This document shows positions 36,445 to 44,876 of a stretch of 64,000 nt of DNA, one piece after another. The notes beneath the pieces were generated by a model. That model worked only from the letters and a program-made list of their open reading frames with translations. It had not been told where the DNA came from and ran no database searches. Source of the stretch: CAYRGC01 sp964601225. Its GTDB lineage: Bacteria; Patescibacteriota; Gracilibacteria; Peribacterales; Peribacteraceae. A program made the translations under genes and the position numbers. The DNA lies in the NCBI GenBank assembly GCA_964601225.1, contig CAZRMM010000002.1, forward strand, positions 1-64,000, in the 5' to 3' direction. Positions within the stretch are counted from its first letter, which is position 1. Each line of letters begins with the position of its first letter.

Positions 36445-37623
36445 CTATTTGGTGCCGTACGCCTTTACGGTGCCTTCCTGAAGAGTACGCGCGAACCAAA
36501 TATTACTATAGGTATCGGACAGAATCGGTTCACCGTCCTCAAAGAGCATCCAACGCCCAGCAATAAAGTTGCGCATGTACACCATTCCCGATGAAAAGAA
36601 GAGGCCGGCAAAATCTTTTTGTAAGTTCTGAAGAAATTCAAATGTTTGCCCTATCGTTACACCGTTTTTCATCAGGACGAACTTCTCGCCCGGGCCTTGG
36701 ACTCGCGCGGCGTATTGACCATCCTGGAAAGCCATCGTCCCTTCGATGTTTCCGATGCGCTTGGGAAGCGGCTTTTTCTTCTTTCCTTCATACAACCAAA
36801 CATCAGCCGTCCTTCCGTCCGCGTGCAGCGCATACGTCACAAACCAAGGAACATTCCGCTCATCCGCATAGAGAAAACCGCCGGCTCCCTTTCCTGTGAG
36901 GTACCGGGAGCTGTTTTTGTAGACTTGGAAGCGTCCGCTGGTCTTCTGATAATAAAACACATCTCCGTTCTTCATAAGAAGAAAGTTTGCGGGATTATCC
37001 AATGGCACAGCTGAAACCTTCTTGCCGTCGAGATAGAGAGATGAGCTTCCGTCTGTGTCCCAGGTGGAATAGGCGACATGTGATCCGTTCACACGGACAA
37101 AAAACAACGAATCCTGTTGGAAGAGCGTCTTCTTCTCTCCGGAAACCGGATCGTACTGCTTCACGGAATTCCCTTCGGGATAGGTGAATTTCCCGTTCTG
37201 GTAGGTAACAGCGTTCTTGCCGACCCTGTAATGAGAATCGTCAGTCGCGATGTTTTTGTCATCGACATACAGAAATTTGCATGAGGCGACATACACGAGA
37301 TGGCCATCATCCGTCATCCAAATGGCATAATTCGTCTTCGAGCAAAGATCGATTTCGGGAAGATCATTGTAGAATTTGACGATCAATGTGCCATCCCGAT
37401 ACAGCGAACCCCACTTCCCGTCGTGGAATATGTACCCATGATGCGTGTCCGTCGCGTCTGCGACGAATGCCTTCAAGTCGTGAACGTCATGCGGGATCCC
37501 GTCATGCTTGATGAGCTGACCGATATCACGGTGCGTTACTGCCTGCGAAGCGAATGCCAACGAAGGAACGAAGAGAGCAATGCCGACGACTGCTCTGCGA
37601 AGGTATAAGGAAAAAGTGCTCAT
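36445..37623 (-). CDS. Secreted beta-propeller-like protein (392 aa)
   Basis: Signal peptide (RRAVVGIALFVPSLAFA) followed by many short beta-rich repeats of the type YxNGKFTYxEG, LYLDGKKVSxV, LMKNGDVFYY, LFEDGEPIL. This is the strand-turn pattern of DUF5050/beta-propeller WG-like repeats. Two cysteines (about 93 and 115) could form a disulfide. Probably an extracellular binding protein with unknown ligand. TAGAAT (37630-37635) ends six nt before the ATG at 37623. The gene is monocistronic, downstream of atpG on the same strand. Confidence 0.65.
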   Translation of the reverse strand: MSTFSLYLRRAVVGIALFVPSLAFASQAVTHRDIGQLIKHDGIPHDVHDLKAFVADATDTHHGYIFHDGKWGSLYRDGTLIVKFYNDLPEIDLCSKTNYAIWMTDDGHLVYVASCKFLYVDDKNIATDDSHYRVGKNAVTYQNGKFTYPEGNSVKQYDPVSGEKKTLFQQDSLFFVRVNGSHVAYSTWDTDGSSSLYLDGKKVSAVPLDNPANFLLMKNGDVFYYQKTSGRFQVYKNSSRYLTGKGAGGFLYADERNVPWFVTYALHADGRTADVWLYEGKKKKPLPKRIGNIEGTMAFQDGQYAARVQGPGEKFVLMKNGVTIGQTFEFLQNLQKDFAGLFFSSGMVYMRNFIAGRWMLFEDGEPILSDTYSNIWFARTLQEGTVKAYGTK

Positions 37624-37658
37624 GCGTCCATTCTAGCAAAGAAACGTGAGCGCGGTAA

Positions 37659-38591
37659 TCAATCCAAAGCCGCCTTCGATGCACTGAGTTCCGCGAGCTC
37701 CGCGGTAATCTTCCCCTGACGGGTCTGGTTATAGGTGAGGTTGAGGTCGGCGATGATGTCGGAGGCGTTGTCCGTGGCGTTACGCATCGCAACCATGCGA
37801 GCCGCGTGTTCACTGGCGGCACTCTCTAACACCCCCTGGTAAACCTGCATTTCGGTAAGTTGCGGCAGAATGGTATCAAGAACGGACGACGGCGAAGGCT
37901 CAAAGCGATACTCGCTCTTCGGGAGCGTGATGGACTTGCTCACCTGCGCTTCGCGCGATTCAGTAGAACGTTGCAAGAGACTTCCCACCATATCCTTCAG
38001 ATCGGAAGGCGAGAACGGAAGAAGAACTTTCACGGTCGGCTCCTGGAGCAGCGGCGAGACGAAGTCCATGTAAATCAGCACGACGTGGTCATAGGTGCCC
38101 GCGCGAAAAGCGTCGATCGCCATGCGCGAAACCGGAAGAATATCCCGGAACTGCGGGTGGTTGCTGAGGGCGGGAAACGCGGCGATGACGTTCTCCCCCA
38201 CGCGCTGCAGGAACTGATGACCGCGGCGCCCGACGGCGATGAAGTCGACCGTCTCGACGGTTCCGAGCTTCTTCGTTCCGCGGACGTAGGCGTTCACGGT
38301 GCGCAGCATATGCGAATTCAAACTGCCGCAGAGGCCGCGATCGCTCGTAAAGACGATGGCAAGCACCTTCTTTGCGGGGCGCTCCGTCAGGAACGGGTGG
38401 CCGCCTGCCTGGACCAAGGCGATCTTCTGGAGGATTTCCCACGCAGCGAGGGCGTACTGACGCAGCGTCTGGGCGTTCTGCACTGCCCGGCGCATTTTTG
38501 AGGCGGACACGAGCTCCATAGCCTTGGTGACCTGACGGGTCGCCTTGAAGCCTTTCATCTTGCGCCGGATATCGAGGAGGGAACGGGCCAT
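37659..38591 (-). CDS. atpG: ATP synthase F1 gamma subunit
   Basis: Central rotor shaft of F1, 310 residues. The N-terminal helix is RKMKGFKATRQVTKAMELVS, the Rossmann-like middle contains FTSDRGLCGSLNSHM, and the C-terminal helix contains the family end pattern (AARMVAMRNATDNASDIIAD and LTYNQTRQGKITAELAE). It is slightly longer than usual because of insertions in the middle domain. The last gene of the main atp cluster, separated from atpA by a 110-nt palindromic repeat element. Confidence 0.95.
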   Translation of the reverse strand: MARSLLDIRRKMKGFKATRQVTKAMELVSASKMRRAVQNAQTLRQYALAAWEILQKIALVQAGGHPFLTERPAKKVLAIVFTSDRGLCGSLNSHMLRTVNAYVRGTKKLGTVETVDFIAVGRRGHQFLQRVGENVIAAFPALSNHPQFRDILPVSRMAIDAFRAGTYDHVVLIYMDFVSPLLQEPTVKVLLPFSPSDLKDMVGSLLQRSTESREAQVSKSITLPKSEYRFEPSPSSVLDTILPQLTEMQVYQGVLESAASEHAARMVAMRNATDNASDIIADLNLTYNQTRQGKITAELAELSASKAALD

Positions 38592-38598
38592 GGAAGAC

Positions 38599-38708
38599 GT
38601 GAGACTGGAGATTTGAGACTGGAGACTTGAGTGTTGAGTTATGAGTCTTGAGACGAGGGAAGAAGGAATCGAGGGAAATCAAATTTCTCACGTCTCATGT
38701 CTCATTTC
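38599..38708. repeat. Microrepeat palindrome between atpA and atpG, unit TGAGACT
   Basis: Left arm 38599-38656 has about seven degenerate TGAGACTGG/TGAGACTTG/TGAGTGTTG units; right arm 38684-38708 has reverse complements (TCTCACG, TCTCATG, TCTCATT). It occupies the whole atpA-atpG spacer and might lower read-through or protect mRNA ends. Confidence 0.7.
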
Positions 38709-40235
38709 TCATGACTTCGTCGCGTACCCCTTCTGGTCTTTCACGGCAGAGAGGATGCGCTTGAGTTTTTCCTCCGCTTCGGGCTTGAGCTCCATGTCGA
38801 GCGTTTCGAGAACGTCGAAGTGCTGGGTCCGGAGCGTCTCAAGCACGTGGGCTTGGTACTCCTTCACCTTGTTGACCGGTACGTCGTCGAAGTAGCCGTT
38901 GATACCGGCGTAAAGGCTCGCCACCTGCTCGCCGACGGACATCGGGGCGAACTGGTCCTGTTTCAAGAGTTCCGTGAGACGCACGCCGCGATCGATCTGC
39001 TTTTTCGTTGCGGCATCGAGATCGGAACCGAACTGGGCGAAGGCTGCGAGCTCGCGATACTGGGCGAGATCGAGGCGAAGCTTGCCGGAAACCTTTTTCA
39101 TGGACTTGCGTTGAGCAGCGGAGCCGACGCGGGAAACGGAGATACCCACGTTTACGGCAGGACGAATGCCCTTATAGAAGAGATCGGATTCCAAGAAGAT
39201 CTGACCGTCCGTGATGGAGATGACGTTCGTCGGAATGTATGCGGAGACGTCCGACGCCTGGGTCTCGATGATCGGGAGCGCCGTGATGGAGCCGCCGCCG
39301 AGCTTGTCGTCGAGGCGACATGCGCGCTCGAGGAGGCGGGAGTGCAGGTAAAAGACGTCGCCGGGATAAGCCTCGCGTCCGGGCGGACGACGGAGAAGGA
39401 GCGAGATCTGGCGGTACGCCCACGCGTGGCGGGAAAGATCGTCGTAGATGCAGAGCACGTCCTTTCCCTGGTCGAGGAAGTACTCGGCCATGGCGCACCC
39501 CGCAAACGGGGCAATGTACGAAAGAGCGGCAGACTCTGAGGCACCGGCGGACACAACGATCGTGTACTCCATCGCGCCGTGCTGCTCGAGCTCTTTCACG
39601 AGCTTGCGCACCTTGGACTCTTTCTGGCCGATGGCGACGTAGATGCAGAGCACGGGCCGATCGGTCTTCTGCGTGAGTTTCTGGTTGATAATCGTGTCGA
39701 CGACCACGGCGGTTTTTCCCGTCTGGCGGTCGCCGATGATGAGCTCGCGCTGGCCCCGGCCGATCGGGATCATGGAATCGATGGCGGCGATGCCGGTCTG
39801 GAGCGGGGTGTCGACGGACTTGCGAACGAGGACGCCCGGAGCGATCTTCTCCACGGGATAGAAGGCCTTAGCCTGGATGGCGGGACCGCCGTCCTTGGGT
39901 TCGCCCATCGGAGAGACGACGCGGCCGATCAGCCCCTCGCTCACCGGAACGGAAAGAATCTTGCCCGTTGCCTTCACGGTGTCGCCCTGCTTCACCTTGG
40001 CCGTGTCACCGAAGATAATGGCGCCGACCGCATCGGTGCCGAGGTTCAACGCGCTACCGATCACTCCGCCGCCAAAGTCGACCATTTCCGCGGAAGCGAT
40101 CTCCGCAAGGCCGTCAATCGTGGCGATTCCGTCACCGACGTCTGTCACCGTGCCCACATGCTCCTGGCCGGGGGCCTTTTTATAGGAGGCGATCTGCTTC
40201 TCAAGGAGTGAAAGAAGTTCGGAGCTGGGAGTCAT
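38709..40235 (-). CDS. atpA: ATP synthase F1 alpha subunit
   Basis: Non-catalytic nucleotide-binding subunit of F1, 508 residues as expected. Walker A is GDRQTGKT (about 170), followed by CIYVAIGQKES, the alpha signature PAVNVGISVSRVGSAAQ, and C-terminal helices. It forms the hexameric head with AtpD, whose gene is about 6.5 kb upstream. The leader immediately before the ATG (CTCCACCTCCC) is the opposite of a Shine-Dalgarno. Located 26 nt after atpH. Confidence 0.97.
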   Translation of the reverse strand: MTPSSELLSLLEKQIASYKKAPGQEHVGTVTDVGDGIATIDGLAEIASAEMVDFGGGVIGSALNLGTDAVGAIIFGDTAKVKQGDTVKATGKILSVPVSEGLIGRVVSPMGEPKDGGPAIQAKAFYPVEKIAPGVLVRKSVDTPLQTGIAAIDSMIPIGRGQRELIIGDRQTGKTAVVVDTIINQKLTQKTDRPVLCIYVAIGQKESKVRKLVKELEQHGAMEYTIVVSAGASESAALSYIAPFAGCAMAEYFLDQGKDVLCIYDDLSRHAWAYRQISLLLRRPPGREAYPGDVFYLHSRLLERACRLDDKLGGGSITALPIIETQASDVSAYIPTNVISITDGQIFLESDLFYKGIRPAVNVGISVSRVGSAAQRKSMKKVSGKLRLDLAQYRELAAFAQFGSDLDAATKKQIDRGVRLTELLKQDQFAPMSVGEQVASLYAGINGYFDDVPVNKVKEYQAHVLETLRTQHFDVLETLDMELKPEAEEKLKRILSAVKDQKGYATKS

Positions 40236-40261
40236 GGGAGGTGGAGAAAACAGGAATCAGA

Positions 40262-40612
40262 TCAGAAAGCCTGAGAACGAAGCGACTGTTCGAAAGACGC
40301 AAGTGCACCTCGAACGCTGAGGTCGACGCGCTCGTCGCCGAACTGAAGGATGACGCCGCCGATAAGAGACGGGTCCTTCTTTTGCGTGACGGCGACAGGA
40401 CGACCGAATTTCTTCTCGATCGCGGCGGCAACGCCCTTGCCAAGTTCCCCTGCATCACCGGAAGGCGTGGTGAGGGTGACGGCGATCGTGCCCTCGCCAC
40501 CCGCTTCCTTGCGGAGTGCATCGGTGACTTCGCGCAGGAAGGCCTTGCCCCCGTTCTTCTTGGAGAGCTCGATGACGGCCTGAACGACGTCGGCTGCGGA
40601 AGTCTGCGTCAT
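40262..40612 (-). CDS. atpH: ATP synthase delta subunit, N-terminally shortened
   Basis: Peripheral-stalk subunit linking F1 to FO. Only 116 residues instead of about 180. The C-terminal part is typical (KKDPSLIGGVILQFGDERVD, then LSVRGALASFEQSL), but the six-helix N-terminal domain that binds alpha is largely missing; about 50 helical residues remain. The start ATG overlaps the atpF stop by four nt, so there is no room for a longer ORF. Position between atpF and atpA supports the call. Confidence 0.85.
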   Translation of the reverse strand: MTQTSAADVVQAVIELSKKNGGKAFLREVTDALRKEAGGEGTIAVTLTTPSGDAGELGKGVAAAIEKKFGRPVAVTQKKDPSLIGGVILQFGDERVDLSVRGALASFEQSLRSQAF

Positions 40613-41115
40613 CGGATGAGGGCGGGAAGATCCTTGGAGACGGAGGCAAGCAAGCGGTCCTGGTCTGCCTTGCCGAACTCGCGTTCAAGCACTTTTTGAC
40701 TGAGTTTCACGACCGCGCCGGCGAGGGTGGCCTGAAGATCGTTCACCATGCGAGCGCGCTCTTCCGTGAGTTGCTCACGAGCCTTGGAAAGAATCTGCCC
40801 CGCCTCCTTCTCAGCGCCGGCAAGGATCTCCTTCTTCATGGTTTCGGCCTGACGTTTGGCATTTTCAAGGAACTTGCCGGTCTCCTGATCCACTTTACGC
40901 ATCTGTTCCATTTTGAATTCATCGATCTCGCGCTTCTGATTCTCGATGGCTTTCGCGTCCTCCATCGCCTTGCGGATACGCTCACGCCGATCATCCAAAA
41001 GCCGAAGGATGGGGCGGTAGACAAAGAAGGAAAGGGCAACGATCAAGATCGTAAAGTTGACGAGCTGCGCAATAAACATGCCCGTGTTGATGCCGAGTTT
41101 TTCGATGAGTTCCAT
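40609..41115 (-). CDS. atpF: ATP synthase FO b subunit
   Basis: A 168-residue stator subunit: one N-terminal membrane helix (FIAQLVNFTILIVALSFFVY) and a long charged coiled coil (RRERIRKAMEDAKAIENQKR and an EKEAGQILSKAREQL segment), ending near the delta-binding region. The preceding leader is CCCTTCTCCTTCCT, with no Shine-Dalgarno. The gene is separated from atpE by a palindromic element (41168-41240) and coupled to atpH by ATGA. Confidence 0.95.
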   Translation of the reverse strand: MELIEKLGINTGMFIAQLVNFTILIVALSFFVYRPILRLLDDRRERIRKAMEDAKAIENQKREIDEFKMEQMRKVDQETGKFLENAKRQAETMKKEILAGAEKEAGQILSKAREQLTEERARMVNDLQATLAGAVVKLSQKVLEREFGKADQDRLLASVSKDLPALIR

Positions 41116-41167
41116 AGGAAGGAGAAGGGATGACCGAACCGTTCCGAAGGAAAGATCGGCCTGAAAG

Positions 41168-41240
41168 TTTGTAGTTTATCGCGGTAGTTTTTAGGACGGA
41201 TGACCGCGGGCTAAAAACTCGACACGAAAAACTAAAAACC
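41168..41240. repeat. Microrepeat palindrome between atpE and atpF, unit TAGTTTTT
   Basis: Left arm 41168-41194 (TTTGTAGTTTATC, GTAGTTTTTAG) and right arm 41211-41240 (CTAAAAACTCG, AAAAACTAAAAACC), with an extra CGCGGT/ACCGCG pairing inside. The same unit is used in the element between atpD and atpC. Confidence 0.7.
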
Positions 41241-41243
41241 GAT

Positions 41244-41489
41244 TTAGACGAACTTGATGATGAGGGCCACCACGAGACAGTAGATGGCGATAGCCTCCGC
41301 GAAGGCGGCCATAAGGATCATCGGCGTCTGGATCTTGCCCGATGCTTCAGGGTTGCGACCGATGGCCTCCAGCGCCTTGGCGCCGATGAGACCGATGCCG
41401 AGGCCCGGACCGAGGGCACCGAGACCGATGGCGAGAGCCATGGCCATGTTCTTATCAATCAAAGGAGTGACTGCGGCGACTTCTGGCAT
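41244..41489 (-). CDS. atpE: ATP synthase FO c subunit
   Basis: An 81-residue rotor-ring subunit with two membrane helices and the polar loop RNPE. The ion-carrying carboxylate is E65 in FAEAIAIY. No Ser/Thr follows E65 and helix 1 lacks the Gln seen in sodium-type rings, so proton coupling is predicted. Helix 1 contains an unusual proline (GALGPGLGIG). It has its own promoter (TTGATT-17-TAGAAT) and a 33-nt pyrimidine-rich leader, which fits a need for extra c subunits. Confidence 0.95.
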   Translation of the reverse strand: MPEVAAVTPLIDKNMAMALAIGLGALGPGLGIGLIGAKALEAIGRNPEASGKIQTPMILMAAFAEAIAIYCLVVALIIKFV

Positions 41490-41522
41490 ACGCGGGAGGG
41501 AAAGGAAGAAAAGAGTGCGGAG

Positions 41523-41551
41523 ATTCTAAGGATGCGTCAAAAGGGAATCAA
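41523..41551 (-). promoter_or_regulatory. Predicted sigma70 promoter of atpE
   Basis: TTGATT (41546-41551), 17-nt spacer, TAGAAT (41523-41528) on the minus strand; leader of about 26-33 nt, pyrimidine-rich. Confidence 0.7.
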
Positions 41552-41641
41552 GGGTTCTTACAAGTCTGCCTGGAACAAGTTTTTTGATAGCAATACGCCA
41601 ATTGCCCCCTCGAATCATTCAGGCGCATATGTACCAAACGG

Positions 41642-42376
41642 TCACGCGACAGTTCTGCCCGGAAGAAGCGGCGCGTCGTGTTTCGTTCCAAAATACCGTT
41701 CGAGAAAAAAATCCTGGAACGCCGTAACCGCCCTTGTGCGGAATGGCTTACCGTAGCCTTCTTTTCCACCCCGAAGCATGTCCACATCCACGATTTTCAC
41801 CTGTGTGGGAGAAGAACGCTTTTGCAGGATATTGCTCAGCTCGGGATACAGGGGATCCTGCGACTTCCAAGCTGCCGGAGCAGTATGAAAACTGTGAAAA
41901 AGGGGGAAGACATTTCCGGCGGTCGCCGCGGCATGAAGCAGCGGACGAATGATCAGCACATCGAAAACGGTACCGCGATGGTGACGGATATGGCTCAGAA
42001 CGGTCTTCCAGGCGCCCTCCAGTCCGAAAAAATCAATCCCCAAGCCTTCTTGCACCAACATTTTTCGATGGACATCGTGCAGCGCAAAAAATGAATTTCC
42101 GCAGACAGAAAGGGCATCCGGACGAACATGATCTCCCTCGATCTTCTCCTGTTGTACGACATATCCGTGCCGACTGTTCTTTTCAATTGCCGTTTCCGCA
42201 AGCCACGGACCGAAATGAAGCCGTGCATCGCGCAAATTGGCAGTCATTTCTTCGATCCGTCGTCTTCCCGCAAGTTTTTTCTTTGGCACCTTGAGAACAC
42301 GACCCGAATCGTGAGGATGCTGAAAAACGTCGTGATCCCCTCCTTCACCGATCAGGTGCAATGAACGAAGGTCCAT
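41642..42376 (-). CDS. Kinase-fold-like protein of unknown function inserted between atpB and atpE
   Basis: A 244-residue soluble protein. The N-terminus looks like the N-lobe of a protein-kinase or aminoglycoside-phosphotransferase fold: LIGEGGDHDVFQHPHDSGRV with a glycine-rich loop, then LKVPKKK with a candidate ATP-binding lysine, and later strands YVVQQEKIEGDHV. A clear HxD catalytic loop and DFG are not visible; KIVDVDMLRGG near residue 200 could carry the metal-binding Asp. It starts ten nt after the atpB stop and is likely on the same transcript. Its role in ATP synthase, if any, is unknown. Confidence 0.55.
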   Translation of the reverse strand: MDLRSLHLIGEGGDHDVFQHPHDSGRVLKVPKKKLAGRRRIEEMTANLRDARLHFGPWLAETAIEKNSRHGYVVQQEKIEGDHVRPDALSVCGNSFFALHDVHRKMLVQEGLGIDFFGLEGAWKTVLSHIRHHRGTVFDVLIIRPLLHAAATAGNVFPLFHSFHTAPAAWKSQDPLYPELSNILQKRSSPTQVKIVDVDMLRGGKEGYGKPFRTRAVTAFQDFFLERYFGTKHDAPLLPGRTVA

Positions 42377-42385
42377 ACAGCCGAA

Positions 42386-43153
42386 TCAATGCGCCTCATG
42401 CGGCGTCACCGCCATCGAGATGAACACGAGCGTAAGCATCGAGAACACCAGCGCTTGGATGAATCCCACAAAGATCTCGAGCCCGTAGAACGGGATCGGG
42501 ATGACGTAGGGAACGAGCGCGGAAATGACCATGAGGAGAACTTCTCCCGCAAAGATATTTCCAAAGAGACGGAATGAGAAGGAGGCCAGACGGGTAAACT
42601 CACCGATAAACTCGAGGATGCCGACAAAGGTGCCGATACCGTACGGCTTCTTCCAGGGGGCGACGAAGTACTTCCCGAGATGACCCACCATGCCGAGAGC
42701 AGCAAAACCGAGAACCTGCACGGTAATGATGGAAACGACGGCGAAGACGAGTGTCACGTTCATGTCCGCGTTCATCGAGCGGAAAAGCGGAAGATGCTCA
42801 AGATGCCCCTCGTGCATGCCCTCGACTGTAATCGAACCGACACCGGGAAGAATGCCCATCCAGTTGGCGACGATAATGAACAGGAACATGGTCGCTACCA
42901 AAGGAAAAAGCTTCCGAGTGCGCTTCTCATCCCCCAGGATTGAGTTGAAGAAACCGAAAAGACCTTCCACCACCAGTTCCGCAAATGCCTGGAAACGTCC
43001 GGGAATAAGACGCATCCGTGTAGAACGGACCGCCAGAGCGAATGCAATGAGAACTGCCATGGCAAGCCATGCCATGACGAGAGTGTTACGAACCTCAAAA
43101 TGCCCGAAATGGGCGATTGTTTCGGAGGCGAGGGAGGGGGCGGTAATTTCCAT
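42386..43153 (-). CDS. atpB: ATP synthase FO a subunit
   Basis: A 255-residue multi-pass stator subunit forming the proton half-channels. Expected features: RFQAFAELVVEGLFGF, NWMGILPGVGSI, the essential arginine in FSFRLFGNIFAGE, and the C-terminal FVGFIQALVFSMLTLVFISM. The start is ATG 43153; TTGCTT-17-TAGAAT (43165-43193) lies 11 nt upstream, which excludes the longer open frame. A kinase-like gene follows before atpE. Confidence 0.95.
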   Translation of the reverse strand: MEITAPSLASETIAHFGHFEVRNTLVMAWLAMAVLIAFALAVRSTRMRLIPGRFQAFAELVVEGLFGFFNSILGDEKRTRKLFPLVATMFLFIIVANWMGILPGVGSITVEGMHEGHLEHLPLFRSMNADMNVTLVFAVVSIITVQVLGFAALGMVGHLGKYFVAPWKKPYGIGTFVGILEFIGEFTRLASFSFRLFGNIFAGEVLLMVISALVPYVIPIPFYGLEIFVGFIQALVFSMLTLVFISMAVTPHEAH

Positions 43154-43164
43154 AAGGTGCGGGG

Positions 43165-43193
43165 ATTCTAAGGACGCCCAACGACGGAAGCAA
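43165..43193 (-). promoter_or_regulatory. Predicted sigma70 promoter of atpB
   Basis: TTGCTT (43188-43193), 17-nt spacer, TAGAAT (43165-43170), then 11 nt to the ATG. The CCTTAGAATC-CCGC context is nearly the same as at the atpE promoter. Confidence 0.7.
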
Positions 43194-43262
43194 GGGCGCC
43201 TGGAAGGACTTTTGACGGTGTCAGGACTGTTACCAACCGTCCATAGGTCCGTAGAAGGAGAC

Positions 43263-44459
43263 ATGATACGTTCCTTTTCTATGAAACACCCCTTACTGAT
43301 CGCGGCTACTTTCGTGACCGCCTTCGCAGTGACGTCAACGGCACTGGCTTGCAGCTGCATGTTTTCCACTCCGGCCGAAAACTACGCAAGAGCCGATGCC
43401 GTTTTCTCGGGACACATCCGTTCCGTCGATCTTCCGCGGGGATCCGATGGAAACGGAACGGTCGTTTACACCGTCTCAGTGAACCGTCTCTGGAAAGGCG
43501 CCGTTGGCGGCACCGTAACGCTCACCTCGAATGAAAGCGGTGCAATGTGTGGCATCGGACTGCAAAACGGCATGGACTACGTTATTTTTGCCATGAAGAA
43601 TCAGAACGGTTTTACGACCAATATCTGCTCCGGAACGGCGCTCTACAGCGAGTCGGCCGAAACGCTCGACTACCTCAATACCCGCGGATCGGGAGGGTAC
43701 GATTGCCGACCGGTCATCTGCAACGACGGACGGCAATTCGAAAGCTGCGATGCGAGCGGAAATCCGCTTGTCTGGACGGGAGGCTCTCCCTGTTTTAACG
43801 GAGAGAATCCCGAAGGGAACTGTCAGATGGGCATCTGTCCCGACGGCTACCGCTACCCCACCTGCTCCGAGAACGGCCATCCGATCAACTACTTTGCCGA
43901 TCCGTGCCTCACGCACCAAAACGACGCCTTTCGCGACGTCCCGCCCACGCACGCGCAGTACCAAGCGATCCTCTTCGCCAAATCCCATAACATCGTCCAG
44001 GGCTACGGCGACGGCACATTCCGCCCCTCCCGCACCATCGTCCGCGCGGAGTTCGTGAAGATGCTCGTCGCATCGCTCTATTCCCGCTCCAAAATCGATT
44101 CCTGTCTCTCGGGATCGACCGGTCTCCCCTACGACGTGCCGCGCGACGAGTGGTTCGCCCCCTACGTCTGCGTCGCACTCAAACACGAAGTCGTCGCGGG
44201 ATACCCCGACGGCAGCTTCCGTCCGGGGGCGAGCATCAACGCCGCGGAATCCGCGAAGATCTTCGTCCGAACCACGGGCATGACGGAAGCGCCAGCGGCA
44301 TTCGGCGACCAATGGTACGCGCCGTACATCGAATCACTCGAAAACGCCGGAGCCATGCCGTCCTCGTACCGCGTACCGAGCCAACTCCTCACGCGCGGCG
44401 AAATGGCCGAGATCCTCTGGAATATGCGCGTGCGAATCGAGCCGATGCTTCTCCAGTAG
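43263..44459 (+). CDS. Exported protein with TIMP/NTR-like N-terminal domain and three SLH domains
   Basis: A 398-residue protein. The signal peptide ends ALA, so the mature protein starts CSC, the same N-terminal C-x-C that in animal TIMPs chelates the zinc of metalloproteases. The following pattern (ARADAVFSGHI, VSVNRLWKG, a cysteine-containing CGIGLQNGMDYVIFA) fits the NTR/OB fold seen in bacterial TIMP-like proteins. A cysteine-rich linker (about 145-215) and three SLH domains follow (GYGDGTFRPSRTIVRAEF, GYPDGSFRPGASINAAES, and a third). It lies on the opposite strand between atpI and atpB. ATG 43263 is preceded by AGAAGGAG, a rare Shine-Dalgarno-like leader; ATG 43281 is an alternative. 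Confidence 0.75.
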   Translation: MIRSFSMKHPLLIAATFVTAFAVTSTALACSCMFSTPAENYARADAVFSGHIRSVDLPRGSDGNGTVVYTVSVNRLWKGAVGGTVTLTSNESGAMCGIGLQNGMDYVIFAMKNQNGFTTNICSGTALYSESAETLDYLNTRGSGGYDCRPVICNDGRQFESCDASGNPLVWTGGSPCFNGENPEGNCQMGICPDGYRYPTCSENGHPINYFADPCLTHQNDAFRDVPPTHAQYQAILFAKSHNIVQGYGDGTFRPSRTIVRAEFVKMLVASLYSRSKIDSCLSGSTGLPYDVPRDEWFAPYVCVALKHEVVAGYPDGSFRPGASINAAESAKIFVRTTGMTEAPAAFGDQWYAPYIESLENAGAMPSSYRVPSQLLTRGEMAEILWNMRVRIEPMLLQ

Positions 44460-44467
44460 GGAATGTT

Positions 44468-44761
44468 TCACTCCGCGCGGTCGGACCCGCCCTTGGGTGC
44501 TCCGACCGCGTTTTTGGCCGCGACGTCTCGCGCCGCCTGTTCCGCGTTGAGCCGCTGGATCAGGCGCCAAACACCCAGGCCGGAAACGAGAAAGGAAACG
44601 ACGAATCCCGAGAGCAGGAAGATCGGCGAGGTGCCGATGTACTTATCGAGGTACGCTCCTGCGAAACCGAGGAGCACGATCGGCCCCGCGATGATGAATC
44701 CGAGCTCGCTCACGATGCCGTAGGCGGCAGCGAGGGCCTGCTTATCGCCATTGTCCGTCAT
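44468..44761 (-). CDS. AtpI/AtpZ-like ATP synthase accessory membrane protein
   Basis: A 97-residue protein with two membrane helices (FIIAGPIVLLGFAGAYLDKY and FLLSGFVVSFLVSGLGVWRL), matching the small AtpI/AtpZ family that helps assemble the c-ring or transports Mg2+/Ca2+. The conserved GAYLDKYIGTSP between the helices is typical. The start at 44761 is supported by TTGGCA-18-TACACT (44768-44797), with the -10 six nt before the ATG. It lies downstream of atpC and upstream of atpB on the same strand but is separated from atpB by an opposite-strand gene. Confidence 0.8.
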   Translation of the reverse strand: MTDNGDKQALAAAYGIVSELGFIIAGPIVLLGFAGAYLDKYIGTSPIFLLSGFVVSFLVSGLGVWRLIQRLNAEQAARDVAAKNAVGAPKGGSDRAE

Positions 44762-44767
44762 GCATGC

Positions 44768-44797
44768 AGTGTAGAAATACCAGGGTCCAAATGCCAA
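44768..44797 (-). promoter_or_regulatory. Predicted promoter of the atpI-like gene, leaderless type
   Basis: TTGGCA (44792-44797), 18-nt spacer, TACACT (44768-44773), six nt before the ATG. Confidence 0.6.
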
Positions 44798-44876
44798 GTA
44801 GGAATAAGAGTACAGGCAGTACTCTTCCAATCCTCGAGCTTTTCCCTACTTGGGTTTTGAAACCTGGTCCTTTCTT

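Noticed and set aside
38599..38708. Direct repeats that at first resemble a CRISPR-like array
   Set aside because: Units are 7-8 nt, degenerate and contiguous, with reverse complements nearby; there are no spacers and no cas genes.
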